Assembly: GCA_037074765.1 (NCBI GenBank)
Contig: JBAMDO010000364.1
Coordinates: forward strand, 1 to 32,753
Length of the DNA: 32,753 bases
Source of the DNA: Mansonella perstans
Lineage: Eukaryota > Nematoda > Chromadorea > Rhabditida > Onchocercidae
Direction of reading: 5' to 3'
Numbering within the stretch: position 1 is the stretch's first letter; each line of letters begins with the position of its first letter. Position numbers and translations under genes: made by a program. The notes below the pieces were generated by a model. The model ran no database searches, had not been told where the DNA came from, and saw only the letters and a list, made by a program, of their open reading frames with translations. Below are positions 22,101-32,753 of this stretch, piece by piece.

Positions 22101-25100
22101 AAAAAAAATCGATCCTTTGATATTACTACTTTTTATAATTTATTTTTCAGTACTGCTTTGGAACAAGCCAAATGTGCAACGAAAAGTTTAGTTTTGGAAC
22201 AACAAGATTTTTCACTACTAGACAATTCAAAAGCATCCATATCTTATGATATAAATCTTGATTTCTCCACAAATGAGAGTAACGACATTGCAAATAACGT
22301 AAGTTAAATAGCTAGACTTAAGCAATTATAAATAATTTTGCATTTATTTTCTTAACTGGGTTGCATTTGAACTGTTCAGTTCAAAGCTACATCCATCTAC
22401 ATCGTACTTGTTTTTTTTTCTGGTCACTTTTCTTGTTTTTAATTTTGCGCGCGCTGCTAGCGACGTTCATCTTGTCGCTTATTCCACTTGCAATCTAGCT
22501 TCATAATTTCAAATATTATGAAATTCCAACAGACAAAATGTTCTAATAGATAAAGCCCGCGACAAAACATTGACTTATATATGCAGTAGGATTCTTCATT
22601 GTCTGTTAAATAAGCAGGTTAAAACTTTGCAAGAACGGTGAGAATTGAAGCCTGAAGATGATTTGAGTTTTTATTTTCTTATAGAACGTTAAGCAGTCGC
22701 CGTTGAAGAGTGCGCAATCTTCAGTTTCGAAATGCGGAACACTGAAACGCGTGAAAGAAGAAATCATAGACGAATACGAAGTTATTGAAGTACCGCATTC
22801 TGAGAAGATGCGATTAACTGATCATAAGAAAGAAAAACTAATGGGAAGAAGGTTAGAAGAAGGTTGCATATGCCAAGCACATACTGTAGAAAAATTATTT
22901 TTGAATACTCTTGAATAACATTTGTTTGTTCCAATGATAGCTTGATGTGTCTTGCTGAAGAAAGTCAACCAATCGATTTGGCTGCGTATATTCCACCGAG
23001 ATATGTGGATAATTCTTCAGAAGAGACGTTTGTTTGTTCTGAACATGTGTAGTTCTCAAAGTTAAATAGAATTAATGTGATAATACAGCTAACTAAATCT
23101 TTGCATGACAAAAATTGAAATTGAATATCTTGAATTAAGGTATTCAAGATCTAAGATATATTGGATTAAGATGAATTAAAGATGGAGGAAGTAACCTAAC
23201 ATCAAGATGGAATTGGTCAGCTGTAAACGTAGTGATTTTGCATTAACGAAATATAAATTCATGAATGGGAAAATATCAAATTCCAGTTCGTCAGCAATGA
23301 AAGCTTCAGAAACAGTATCACTGATGAAGGAACGTAATACTGATTATAATTGTATAGCTGCCCCACGCACTCCTGTTCAGTCTACAAATCCGGATCTTGT
23401 CACTGGTGAAATTAAAGAAAGTGATAATCATGACATAGATGATGGTAGCAGCAGTGCTAATAAAATCTCAACGAAAAACTCGATAGTATTAGAGGTTTAA
23501 TTTACGAATTTTTCTATATTCTAGTGTATTATAAAGCTTGTAGCGAGATTTTATGTATGTATGTTTGTCAATTTGACTTGGCATTCACTTTGATTCATTA
23601 AATTCGAAATTTGGGGTCAAGATCCATCCATCAATTTTTAAGCTTTTCTCAGTTTTCTTAAAGTTTTCTTTAGCGTTAATGATTTTTTAGGATAAACGCG
23701 ATGATGAAGCTGTGAAATTTAACGAATTGTACAGAAATAACTCTTCTGGTCGGTATTTTACAAAATTCACCAAAATTTATCTTATATTTTTTGGTACTTC
23801 AAATAACATAAATCTAAGGAAGTTTGGTATCAAGGAATTTGTGTATATGGCACTGTGTTAGCTATCATTTAACTGGAAATAATTCAGATTAAGGTCATTT
23901 CATTTTTCAGTATTCTACATTTCTGAGTATTGAAAAGGCAATTAACAAAAAGTTTCTATTAAGAAGAGGGATATTTATGAGGATAGTATTTTATTACTAT
24001 TACTCTGAGATTTTAGCAGTTCGAAAAATATATTGGAGCATTTTAGATGGTCAAAGTAAAACCGGTGTTAATAGTGGAGTCAGTGGTGAATCAGCAATCA
24101 TTTCGTTAGATGAACATTTCAGAAAAACGGAGCGAAAAGTTCTGGAAGGGTCGACACTTTCGGTAAGATATAAAACTCCTGTAAATTTTTTGCTGTTTTG
24201 CCTCGTTTTTCTAAGAACTTCTGTTTTTCTGAAAAAATTTAAGAACTGCTATTTTTTAAATATTTGATGATCTCATTATCTTTGGTCCCATTATGAACAT
24301 TGGCTTGTAGAATTTAATTATAAAAGAGTTGTTGCTGCATTAACATTTAAGGGATTCAAAGATTGAATCTTTGTTTGGAAGTGAAAGTGTGTAGTGAAAG
24401 AAAAAACTTTTTAATCTTCAGGAAGTCGCAGAACCACATCTGGAAAATGTTAGCCTGAAGGACACAGATGAACGAATGAAAACACCAAATAGCATCTTGA
24501 AAAAACGTGAAAGAAGAGCAACCTGTCCGGCGATCAAATTCTTTTCAGCCAATGCGAAACAAGTAATTTTATATTTCGGACAAAAATATTTAAAAGGAAC
24601 TCCGAAAGTTGGAATTGAATATCTTGATTTTCGTTTAAATAGTTTCAACCTATTTAAACGATATTGTCCAATGTAGTGAAATAGTTACTGAAAATGGAGA
24701 TAGCTGGTGGATTAGACACAATAATGTGATGGGCAAGTATTATGATTACCTTTCTAGAGGTCGTGTTTACACAGTCACGGAGCTGAATTGTTATTATGAG
24801 CTATATTATACCGATTATCTGTTCAGTTTTACTGATGATTAATGAGATACCATTAAGTGCAAACGTGTACATTTCGATGCATCAACCCTAGACGATGATG
24901 AAATTTGTGGTCGTTCACGTAAAAAAATTTTTCGACGACCCAGAAATTCGTTATTTTCTCGATTACCGGTTAATTTTATAATATATTCGTCTCCAGATGC
25001 TCTGAATACTTTTTTATGTGATTGCATTAATTTCGTAAATGTAAATCTCCAAAAAAAAAAAAAAAAAAAAACTTTATAAAGTACTTTTCTATAAATTTTG

Positions 25101-27255
25101 CGAAAGTGAAGCATGATGTAATATAATGATAGACATATGTAAATTAACAAGCTACAAATTACCTGGATGAGTTTATAAGAATTCTTTCTGTTTCAATAAT
25201 TATTTACCAGCCCGTTAACCACCGTTCTGAACCGACTTCGCCTTCGAAGCTGCTGCCTATACTACCCACTAATAAAAATCCTGCTGATGCAGTTTTTCCG
25301 GCGTTAGTCGGATCGGAAGAATTGATTCCACCACAAATATATCTCAAATTGGCTCCTACAATGAGGTATGGTTCCCAGTACAAGCAATAAAATTTTTTAG
25401 CTATAACAATTAGCGAAAAAGTTCATCGCAAAAAGACTCAAAGTAATATGGCAGTATTTTCTAATTTTATGAATCAAGTTTAAATTATCTTGTTCAGTTC
25501 TCTCGCTCTACGGTCTCTAATGCAGTCACGTGGTGTTGCTACTATTGGTGATCTCGCTTGCATGTCAGAGGACGATATCGAGACTTTTCCATTTCGAGAT
25601 CCGAAACTGAGCCGTTTTCTGGCAGCGCTTGAGGGTCATTTCAGGATGGTAATTTTTCTTTTTTTTTTTTTTCTTTTTTAAAGAGTTATCGAAAGATATT
25701 CGAGGCTGCTCCTCTTCTAACTTATTTTTAGTATGTTTCTGTAATAACATGAGATCTATTCGTCTTCATTTCATCTGAGTAAAATAAAGCAAAAGATCTT
25801 TGTTTTTCAAGGGAATTGAAAATTACTTTGTAAAGTAATCTTCAGTCAAATTCCGTACTTTCTTTTTTGAATAAAAAATGAATTTCATTGCAGAAAAATA
25901 TGATGAGCAAAGAAGATGCGATTGAATTAGAGAAAATCATGAAATGCCCATTAAATTCGCCATCTGATTGTTTTGAAAAATTTAATCTCCAATCTGCTGA
26001 CGGGCATGAAACAATTTCGTCTAAGACAGTAAAAGAAGTGAATATTGCTAATGTTCCTGAAACGTCAAGTAAAGCAACATCTGAAATTTCCGCCGATGAA
26101 ATCAGGAAATCCTCAGCAAGTTACATGAATTTGTTCCAAAATAGTTTCAAACGATTCACGCCGTCTTCTGTCAAATGGTTGGATAACAACGAAACAGTTA
26201 GCTCTTCATCAGAGCAACCGAATTTGAAAAACGATCGAATTATACCATCCTTCGAACTTAGGCAAAGGACTCCAGAGCAAGGTTGCTGTTTTTATTGTGT
26301 TTATTTCTTTGTGTTTCGTATTACTTCAGCTCTTCACGCAATAAAATTTGAATAAATTTAAGGAATACGGCTTCTTTTGTAGGATAAGCATACATTTCTT
26401 CAATTATCTAATTGGCTTTAATTGAAGCAGGCAGCATAGCATGTCCAAGCAGAATTATTTGCCGTCACTTCGGAAATTCAGCAAATTTCCCTTAATTTAA
26501 ATTTTCTATCATGCTGTTACAGCTCAGAAATTTAATGTAATGATGCATCAGCTAGTTTTAAAATATTTGATAATAACTACACTTGTAAAGGAATCCTGAT
26601 ATTAAATTTCCCCCGTGTATCCAAAATATAATGACTTTTAACTCACTTTTTTAGCGTCAATTTTAGGTGACGGTGGGCATCGATTTGGTTTTTCGCGCCC
26701 TTCCATAGGAAAACAGGAATTAGGGATTCGTGAAGACCCTACAATGATTGCGTCTGAAAAAAACGATGCAAGTAGTTGTATAGGCTGTCTATCTTTGTCA
26801 GAGCATGACAGCGAGAAAGATATACTTGCTTTAGAGTTACCGGAAAAGTTGTCGAAAGAAAGTATTGGAAACTGTGAATCAAACAGAGATACCAATATGA
26901 ATAATATAAGGACGATGGGCGATCAAAATGAGCATTATGATGAACACACTGCTGGTTCTCTCAGAAATGCTCGTCGTATATTTCTTGAAGATTCAATTGT
27001 TGCAGCAATTGCAGGTATCCTCATTTATATTTACTTTTTTTTTTGACGAGCCTAATGTACTGATAAATGAAGGTATGAAAAAAACCATTAGCGTTGAAAA
27101 GCAAACTTAGAACTAAAACGCTAAGATTTATACCAAAACTTTTCTCGTCCAAACTGCATTGTTCGTTTTATCCAGATGATCAGGGTTCATCGCACCGCAA
27201 CGATAATCCAGCAGCTGCTCAACATAATTTGAGAACGAACAAAATGGCGTACTGA
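19117..27255 (+). CDS. rif-1: RIF1 (Rap1-interacting factor 1 homologue), about 23 exons
   Basis: RIF1 is a nuclear HEAT-repeat scaffold that recruits protein phosphatase 1 to set late origin firing, and in animals also acts in break repair. My exons are 19117-19139, 19534-19798, 19918-20016, 20208-20348, 20602-20655, 20778-20857, 20912-21021, 21202-21390, 21588-21784, 21910-21969, 22151-22298, 22685-22851, 22941-23031, 23207-23494, 23691-23748, 24047-24162, 24422-24562, 24858-24968, 25211-25365, 25498-25648, 25894-26281, 26655-27014 and 27176-27255 (TGA at the end). Phases match across all junctions except exon 6, where TAA at 20841-20843 must be bypassed. The length is about 1,156 residues. 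Residues up to about 430 resemble the later part of the RIF1 HEAT domain (GPYDNILLEQLGPIF, YIVNFWQQTFA). Residues about 440-710 are polar and probably disordered. SILK is near residue 719 and KRVHF near 744. The RIF1 C-terminal domain spans about 807-881 (VFPALV, LRSLMQSRGVATIGDL, FPFRDPKLSRFLAAL). A tail of about 275 residues follows. The ends of exon 13 and the starts of exons 14, 16 and 18 are the least certain. It is shorter at the N terminus than vertebrate RIF1. Identification is firm; individual junctions are less so. Confidence 0.88.
21588..21784 (+). other. rif-1: Conserved HEAT-repeat block of RIF1 (exon 9)
   Basis: This exon encodes a block with YSGPYDNILLEQLGPIF and, about 25 residues on, IVNFWQQTFA. 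From family knowledge this pair (Y-D-x-x-LLEQL-x-P followed by FW-x-x-TFA) is typical of animal RIF1 near the end of its N-terminal HEAT domain. It anchors the identification of the 5' half of the gene, which is otherwise weakly conserved. It starts in phase 0 after TTGAAAATAG and ends with two spare bases (AG) before GTTGGT, matched by the single T that opens the next exon at 21910. Confidence 0.8.
24491..24502 (+). other. rif-1: SILK-type PP1-docking motif of RIF1
   Basis: The codons read S-I-L-K within TPNSILKKRERR. SILK is a secondary docking motif for protein phosphatase 1 and in animal RIF1 occurs close to an RVxF motif, just before the C-terminal domain. Here it sits in exon 17, about 22 residues before the RVxF match in exon 18. 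Confidence 0.8.
24858..24968 (+). other. rif-1: RIF1 exon 18 with RVxF-type PP1-docking motif
   Basis: This exon encodes KRVHF followed by an acidic stretch (DASTLDDDE). K-R-V-x-F fits the PP1 RVxF consensus, and the order SILK then RVxF is the metazoan RIF1 arrangement. The reading is phase 0 on both sides, joining exon 17 (ends at 24562) and exon 19 (starts at 25211). The acceptor (ACCATTAAG before 24858) is poor in pyrimidines, so the exact start may be off by a few codons, but an in-frame TGA at 24843 limits how far upstream it can lie. A basic patch (RSRKKIFRRPR) follows the motif. Confidence 0.7.
25211..25648 (+). other. rif-1: RIF1 C-terminal domain (exons 19 and 20)
   Basis: Exons 25211-25365 and 25498-25648 join at AG/T (phase 2). 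Conserved features read VFPALV, then about 20 residues later LRSLMQSRGVATIGDL, MSEDDIE, FPFRDPKLSRFL. In vertebrate RIF1 the matching segment has the pattern G-x-x-T-I-G-D-L followed by P-I-R-S-P-K. It is known as a DNA-binding conserved region with a helix-hairpin-helix-like, RNA polymerase alpha-CTD-like fold. This is the strongest identifying part of the gene. Confidence 0.9.
25894..27255 (+). other. rif-1: Long polar C-terminal tail of RIF1 (exons 21-23)
   Basis: Three exons (25894-26281, 26655-27014, 27176-27255) add about 275 residues after the C-terminal domain, with matching phases at both junctions (G/CG and G/AT). The sequence is rich in Ser, Glu, Asn and Lys, with no membrane segment. 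It includes SSASYMNLFQNSFKRFTPSS and, near the end, LRNARRIFLEDSIVAAIAG, which may form a helix. The reading ends in TNKMAY and TGA at 27253. Vertebrate RIF1 has a shorter extension of roughly 100 residues here. I cannot assign a function to this tail. Confidence 0.7.
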
Positions 27256-28849
27256 AGCGGCCTTTTCTATTAAAATTGCTAAAACTATTAAAAAACAGTT
27301 CAAAAAATTTTCGCAGCGAATATTTCAGGTACTAACTCAATAAGGAAATTTAACAGTGAACAGCTGCTCTCTTTTTCTCAAGCATGTGCTTCTTTCCAAA
27401 TGGCAGTTGTTAGTTTATCAAGGAAGATGAACGAAGAATAGCGTTGCATTCATTATTGGGAAAAATTTCCTTTCCTTCAATATAAATATTTGAAATATTG
27501 CCTAATACAAGACTCCTTTGGGTCCATTCAAATAATTTTATTTGATATGCACATTTTTCATTTGAGGATTTATCCAGGTACGTTCTACATTTATCCGAAT
27601 GTCTCCAGTATAACTTCTCATTTTTCTTTTTCTTTTTTTGTTTAAACAGGTAATTTCGACGGTGGAATATACGATATGTGGATTGTCAAATTTTGTACTA
27701 CTTCTCAGTTTTCTACTTTTGCATTTTATTTTTAATAGTAGTGTTTAATTCTTTCCAAATATTGCCTGTTTTTGATTTATATGATGTTTGATAAAAAATT
27801 TTTATTCTTGACTTTCATGAACAAATTAAAATCTTATGAATCTTTTCCTGGTCAATTGAAGAATAGTTATCTCCTACCGGTCAGTTGAAGAATAGTTATC
27901 TTTCATCGATCAATTGTCCTAAGAAACAGTACTGCAGACTGAGTTAAATTGTCGTCTAATCAATAATAATGATTGCTTATGTTTTTACTTTATCGATACC
28001 ATGAGTTTGTACTTAACTGTTGAGATTTATCCGATGACTTTTGCTTATTTTATATTTGACAACTATGAAATAAAAAGATTGTTGATTGAAAACGATAAGA
28101 GAGTAGGAAGTTGAGATCACTGCCATCGCGCAGTGGTGGTCTTTGTGGTTTGTCACAGAAAGAGTTCCACGTCTGGATGTCTAACTGAATTACGGTACTA
28201 TGATTACTTCATGCACGCAGGAATACACTTGTTTGCGAGCATGGGATAGTTCCCAAGAGTTACTAGCGTGAACTCCCAGTACATAAAAGTTGCCCTTGAC
28301 TAATCTCACTAACCTTCAACAAGATGGGAAATTTTGTCAATCCAGTCCAAAACGCGATACATCACTAATCTCACATTGCAGGATGTGTTCGCCGTTGGGT
28401 CGTTGGCTATATCATAAAATGTTTGCTTCGCTTGCAGGAAACTTTCACCAGTCGATAGCTTGGGTTGCTTTTCCTTTTAATTTCTTTAAATTAAATATTA
28501 GAGTCGAAAGGAGCCAGCAATAAAAACAATAAATGACTCTATCGCGGCGAATATTGAGGGGTAAAAAAGCGGTCGTTATCCAATAAATTTTAACAGAAAC
28601 TTGCAAGAACGACATTCATAATCATAGTCTTTGAGGGAAATTCATCTCTCGGTATCCCCAACGCATGTCCTATCAATTCAAATGCCCAGAGGAATAATTC
28701 AACTACATAACTGATTTTAATGAAACTACTTGCCTCATAGGTGAGCTAATTTAATACACAATTAAATCAGTTCAGTTTTGTCCCACATCAGTTCCAACAA
28801 AACTGCAAGTATTGTATGTGATTTTTTAACTTAATTAATATCATTTCAG
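27256..28849. other. Intergenic region between RIF1 and the DHRS1-like gene
   Basis: It holds the RIF1 3' UTR and presumably the promoter and missing first exon of the DHRS1-like gene. Bases about 28,100-28,750 are visibly richer in G and C than the flanks and include a small perfect hairpin (CACTGC and GCAGTG arms, 28118-28135). I could not identify a start exon that joins 28850 in phase 0. Confidence 0.45.
28069..28074 (+). terminator. Possible distal poly(A) signal for RIF1
   Basis: This is the first exact AATAAA I see after the RIF1 stop codon, about 810 bases downstream. The distance is long for a nematode 3' UTR, so a nearer variant signal may be used instead. Confidence 0.25.
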
Positions 28850-31394
28850 GCTTCTTCAAATAAGACATCGAAACAAATAAAACCACTAGTCGGACAAATA
28901 GCACTGGTAACTGGTGGTGCACGAGGTGTTGGTAGAGGTATTGCATTGCAACTTGCTGAAGCTGGTGCAACGGTATATGTTTCGGGACGGAAACCTGGTT
29001 CAACTCCCGCTATACCTACATTACATGATACCGTCAATGGTTTGAGAGACTTTATTCTAATTTTTCTACTGCAGATGCTGAAATCTTTTTACAATATCAT
29101 CATTACTGTCTTATACTACTGCTACATTATATTTTATATGTCATTATTATATCATTACCACGTTATCATTATTACGTTATTTAATTAAATCAGTTCATTA
29201 ATTACTACATTGTACTTTATATGCGAAATAGCATATGAGAATTCCTGGTTTTTTGTTATTGTTATCATTTATTTTCAGCTGATAATATTTATCAGTGTTA
29301 GGTTGTAAACTTTCATGTGATAGATAGAGGAGATAGGATAAGAGCAATCATTTAGAAAGTAAGTAATATAGCTTCTCTTCTTGTTGTAATCCGTGTGAAC
29401 AATAGCATTTTCAGAAATTTCAAACAGAGGTGGTAAAGCTGTTGCAGTTTATTGCGATCACAGTAAGGATGATGAAGTTAAAGAACTTTTTGAAAGGATA
29501 GCAAAAGATGAAGGTGGTCGATTGGATATACTAGTCAATAACGCTTTCTCAGGAGTCGCTGTATATCTTTGTTAAGAATGATAAGTAAAGTCTGGGAAAT
29601 AATTGAATTTTCAGGAAAAAAAAGACTTATTAGTTAAGATATCAGATATTTATAAATCGATTTTACTTCATTTTATATTGTTCAATTGCCTCATCATTAA
29701 TTTGCATACGAATTCAGGTTTTTCGTTCTTTTTTTCTTAGGAATAGATTCGAAACCGACCGTACGTTGCCCTTTTTTTTTTTTTAATCTACAGTCCTGGA
29801 TTGATTAGGACACTGGAAAGATTATTGCTAATTAACTAGAATTGACATTAATTTTTTATGTTAAAATATTTGTTCATAATTCCTTTCGGCGTCATTAAGC
29901 AGTCATTCATATTTCAGAAATGTTAAATCGAGTCATGCATAAATTCTTCTAAAAATGTGAAAGTTTTCAGCAGTAATCTTAAGAATGTTTTTTTCTTGTC
30001 TCTTAATCAGCTCATTTTGCAGGCAATGGAAAAAAATGTTGGTAAAAAATTCTTCGAATGTCATCCATCATTTTGGGATGAAATAAACAATGTTGGTTTA
30101 CGAAACGTTTATGTATGCGCAGTATTAGCCTCACGCATGATGGTTCCACATCAGAAGGGATTGATTGTGAATATTAGTTCAGCGGCTGGCGTGCGTTACT
30201 TTTTCAATGTTCCCTATGCAGTGGGTAAAGCCGCTGTAAGTTTTCTGCTTGCAGTATGAATTTCAGCATTATACTAGAAATGTCTACCTATCTGGTAGTG
30301 CAACACTGTTGAGAGATTTTTGCTTTGCATTTTAACTTGGTAATTGTGGTCATGATAAACAAGACAAGCTGCGGAGGTCAATTGGAATTGTCATTGTTGA
30401 TACGTGATTCTTACTCGTCTTAGGAAAATTTTTGCCAATATCTTCAATAAATTCTGCTAAAGTTGTCTTATCGTATTTTTATCACTATCATTCTACTGAG
30501 ATATTTCACAGTATCTCTCCTAAAAAATCTAGATCGATAAAATGTCTGCTGATATGGCAATAGAGCTGAAGAAATTTAAAGTGACGGTGGTATCACTATG
30601 GCCTGGAACAGTAAAAACTGAAAAAGCGAATGATTGGTTGCAATCTGGTATGCTGAGCAAAATGACCGGAATGCCTCAGGTGTGTTGCTTTAATGGAATA
30701 TTTATAACCTGAATAATATATTTGTCGCTAAAATCTGGTTATATTAGCTTTTTCTTACAGTTTTACTTGAATGACGCGATCATCATATTATTTTGAACAA
30801 TGTCACAAATATTGTAACAAATAGGCGAGATGTATAAAACCGTCTACTGTCGTCGGTAAATTCTGCATTCACATGTCGAAAAGTGTGTCATATAATAAGC
30901 AATTGTTCTTTAAAAAATTACAGATTCAAGTAGAGCGTATGGTAAAAAATGGTGAAACTCCTGACTTTGTTGGACGAAGCGTAGCATGTTTAGCTTGCGA
31001 TCATCGAATGTTGAAGAAAACTGGATGTATACTTATAACGGGTGATCTGTGCAACGAGTATTTGTTTCTTGATAATGATGGTTGGTTATTATTACAGTCG
31101 TTTTTAAGTTTGATTATTTGAAAACATACTTGAACTCCTCTACTAATCATTATTATCAGTACTGAAGTATGGTTTTTGAAAAGTCAAGTTACATTATTTT
31201 ATATTAGACAGTGTTTGTAAATATTTTAAGATTGTTTCCTCTTTTTTTCAGGAAAAATCCCTTCAAATATGAGGAATGTTAACGCTGCATTGGATTTTTT
31301 CGGATTTACATCAGCAGCGAAATTAATACCAAACTTTTTAAAAATTCCAGCCACATTTATTCATTTATCGTCTAATAAATTTTACAAGCTTTAA
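28850..31394 (+). CDS. DHRS1: DHRS1-type short-chain dehydrogenase/reductase, start exon not found
   Basis: The exons are 28850-29039, 29415-29560, 30023-30235, 30533-30679, 30924-31080 and 31252-31394 (TAA), with matching phases throughout and 331 codons. Numbering from the first visible codon, the NAD(P)-binding motif TGGARGVG is at 21-28, a CDHS segment at 77-80, NNAF (the NNAG position) at 105-108, and NNVGLRN at 134-140. The catalytic Ser is at about 164 (ISSAAG). Tyr and Lys are at 177 and 181 (YAVGKAA). Then follow SLWPGTVKTE, and a hydrophobic C-terminal region ending SNKFYKL. The RGVG dinucleotide motif, EIxxRGGK, DHS and NNVGLR match the DHRS1 subfamily of carbonyl/steroid reductases, which is ER-associated in mammals; the physiological substrate is not known here. 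The catalytic set is intact. The first exon opens at an acceptor (TCATTTCAG) in phase 0 and has no ATG before the Rossmann motif, so a short upstream exon with the start codon is missing from my model. Its length is close to the usual 310 or so. Confidence 0.9.
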
Positions 31395-31619
31395 ATTAGA
31401 TTTTTCAAAATAATTGTTGTCTTTTAGAATCTTATGGCAAAAAGATTTAGGAATTGAAATACTGCTAAATTTTATTAAGTTGATATGAGCACAGAAATGT
31501 ATAGCATCGTGGAGTTTGAAGATTACCGATTTTTTTTTTCTTTTTTTCTATAAATGTCCAAGTGGTTAATTTATCGTCATTATTAGTAATATTCAGACAG
31601 AACTTATGATTAGTTGCTA

Positions 31620-31625
31620 AATAAA
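31620..31625 (+). terminator. Poly(A) signal of the DHRS1-like gene
   Basis: An exact AATAAA lies about 225 bases after the TAA at 31392, a sensible 3' UTR length, in an A/T-rich tract. Confidence 0.6.
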
Positions 31626-32753
31626 AAATTAAAAAATGTGATATGATTTTGAATTATCGCCTTCTTCATGCATAAAACTAAGAACAGCTGAGATTGGATT
31701 AACGTTGCAAAGATAAAGGTAAAACTATAAGAACAGTTGTAGTTGTAAAGTTATTGAATGTAGTTGTAAAGGTAAAGTTTTGTTGAAAATTCAGGAAGAC
31801 TTAAAAAAAGAAAGCAAAAAAATAAGACTTGCAAAGAATCTGTCTTGCTTTTATTGAAATATAATAAAATAAATGTTTCATTTTTGCAGTTTAAAATTTT
31901 ATTTGATTTGATTTATGATGGAACAAATAAAATAGAATTTTATTTCTCATAATAACTCTTTTGATATTGCATTTGATAAATTTTCAGTTTATTGCTATTT
32001 TATTAAGATCGAATCTTACTTTTTCCAAACGTTTTTAAGCTCTAAAATTTAGTAAGTTAAAAAAAAAAGTAAATTCAGTAAATTTTAAAAAAAAATTTCA
32101 GCATGAATCTAGTAAATTACTGACTGATGTGAAATTCCTTAATGTATCATGCACTGTAGGAGGAATTGATAATGATTATTATGATTGTAATGTTGATAAT
32201 GATGCTTGAAGTTTTGTCGTACTAAAATGCTAGTCATTTTTGCCTATCACTTTCTATTTACTTCTTATCAGTGGTAATATTTTATCAGCGTTGTAAAAAA
32301 ACTTTTAATTCACTTTAAGCATTTTTCGCTAAATTAGCTGAATGAGCAAGAAGCTAAGAAAAAGATATTGTCTATTATTTAATATTTTATAAACAATAGT
32401 ATTTAGAATGATGAAAAAAATTCGATTGCTGATAAGATTATCATCATCATCAAGATAGTAATCATTATAGAAATAAGTATATATCAAAATATGTTAAATT
32501 ATTTCTACTTAATGATTTATTTTATTTTACATTTAATAGAAAAAAAATGGGAAGTTTATAATAAATTATAGCTTATAATTAACAGCATAAAATAACTTTT
32601 AATTTGACAGAGAGTAAAACCATTAACGGCATCAAATATAATTGTGATTATAATAATGATGGTGGTGATGACGATGGTGTTGAAGATGATGATGAAGATG
32701 ATGATGATGGTGGTGATGATCGAATGCAATTTACTGAGTGATCGGTATGATAG
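31626..32753. other. AT-rich gene-less right flank with terminal GAT repeat
   Basis: No coding region is supported. A GAT/GGT trinucleotide-like array runs about 32650-32722 and resembles the array at 8770-9205; smaller ATTATGAT words lie near 32165-32205. Confidence 0.6.

Noticed and set aside
24639..24842. 67-codon open stretch between the SILK and RVxF exons of RIF1
   Set aside because: No acceptor/donor pair gives a phase that fits the neighbouring exons, and the reading does not resemble RIF1; treated as intron.
26638..26895. Minus-strand frame overlapping RIF1 exon 22
   Set aside because: The plus strand has phase-matched splicing and fits the gene; the antisense frame is a shadow.
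28118..28200. tRNA-like A box (TCGCGCAGTGG) followed by AGTTCC
   Set aside because: No proper B box, anticodon arm or acceptor pairing; the resemblance is limited to about 15 bases.
28290..28523. 77-codon plus-strand frame between the two main genes
   Set aside because: No ATG at its start, no family resemblance, and no phase-compatible junction with the DHRS1-like exon at 28850.
19117..31394. RIF1 and DHRS1-like genes as a nematode operon
   Set aside because: The gap of about 1.6 kb is far longer than the few hundred bases or less usual within operons; same-strand order alone is not evidence.
1..32753. CRISPR arrays, insertion sequences, bacterial operons or phage-like systems
   Set aside because: The window has spliced eukaryotic genes. 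The tandem repeats have diverged units without unique spacers, and no transposase or integrase reading was found.

Overview
The window is eukaryotic, strongly AT-rich, and looks like nuclear DNA of a nematode. Introns are mostly 50-600 bases and carry the short nematode-type acceptor (TTTTCAG, TTTTTAG) after weak context. One gene begins just behind an acceptor-like site with no coding sequence in front of it, as expected for spliced-leader trans-splicing. A parasitic (spirurid or filarial type) nematode is my guess from composition and gene form only; nothing in the sequence proves the genus.

Layout. Bases 1-19,090 are gene-poor: long A/T runs, simple repeats and several short tandem arrays. 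The only gene I can support there is a small two-exon, single-pass membrane protein on the minus strand (3159-3931). The tract also holds a decayed tRNA-Lys-like sequence (about 4930-4992), a 27-base G run inside a GAT-rich array (8893-8919), a cluster of perfect palindromes (8111-8160), an isolated GC-rich patch with an 81-base open segment between splice-like signals (15923-16003), and a degenerate AT minisatellite of about 800 bases (17055-17860).

Bases 19,117-27,255 (+) hold one gene of about 23 exons encoding RIF1, the replication-timing and double-strand-break repair scaffold. I assembled it from phase-matched exons: HEAT-repeat region, disordered middle, PP1-docking SILK and RVxF motifs, then the conserved RIF1 C-terminal domain and an extra C-terminal tail. 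The model is about 1,156 residues. It needs one apparent frameshift (exon 6) and has one doubtful mini-intron (in exon 2). The N-terminal HEAT part is much shorter than in vertebrates.

Bases 28,850-31,394 (+) hold six exons of a DHRS1-type short-chain dehydrogenase/reductase, complete except for its start exon, with a poly(A) signal at 31,620. The last kilobase is AT-rich and ends in another GAT repeat.

RIF1 and DHRS1 have no known functional link; they lie on the same strand about 1.6 kb apart, too far for a typical nematode operon. I did not find an undescribed biological system here. The points most worth checking are the RIF1 architecture with its possible breaks or regulated splicing, the poly-G tract, the palindrome cluster and the GC-rich orphan exon-like patch.
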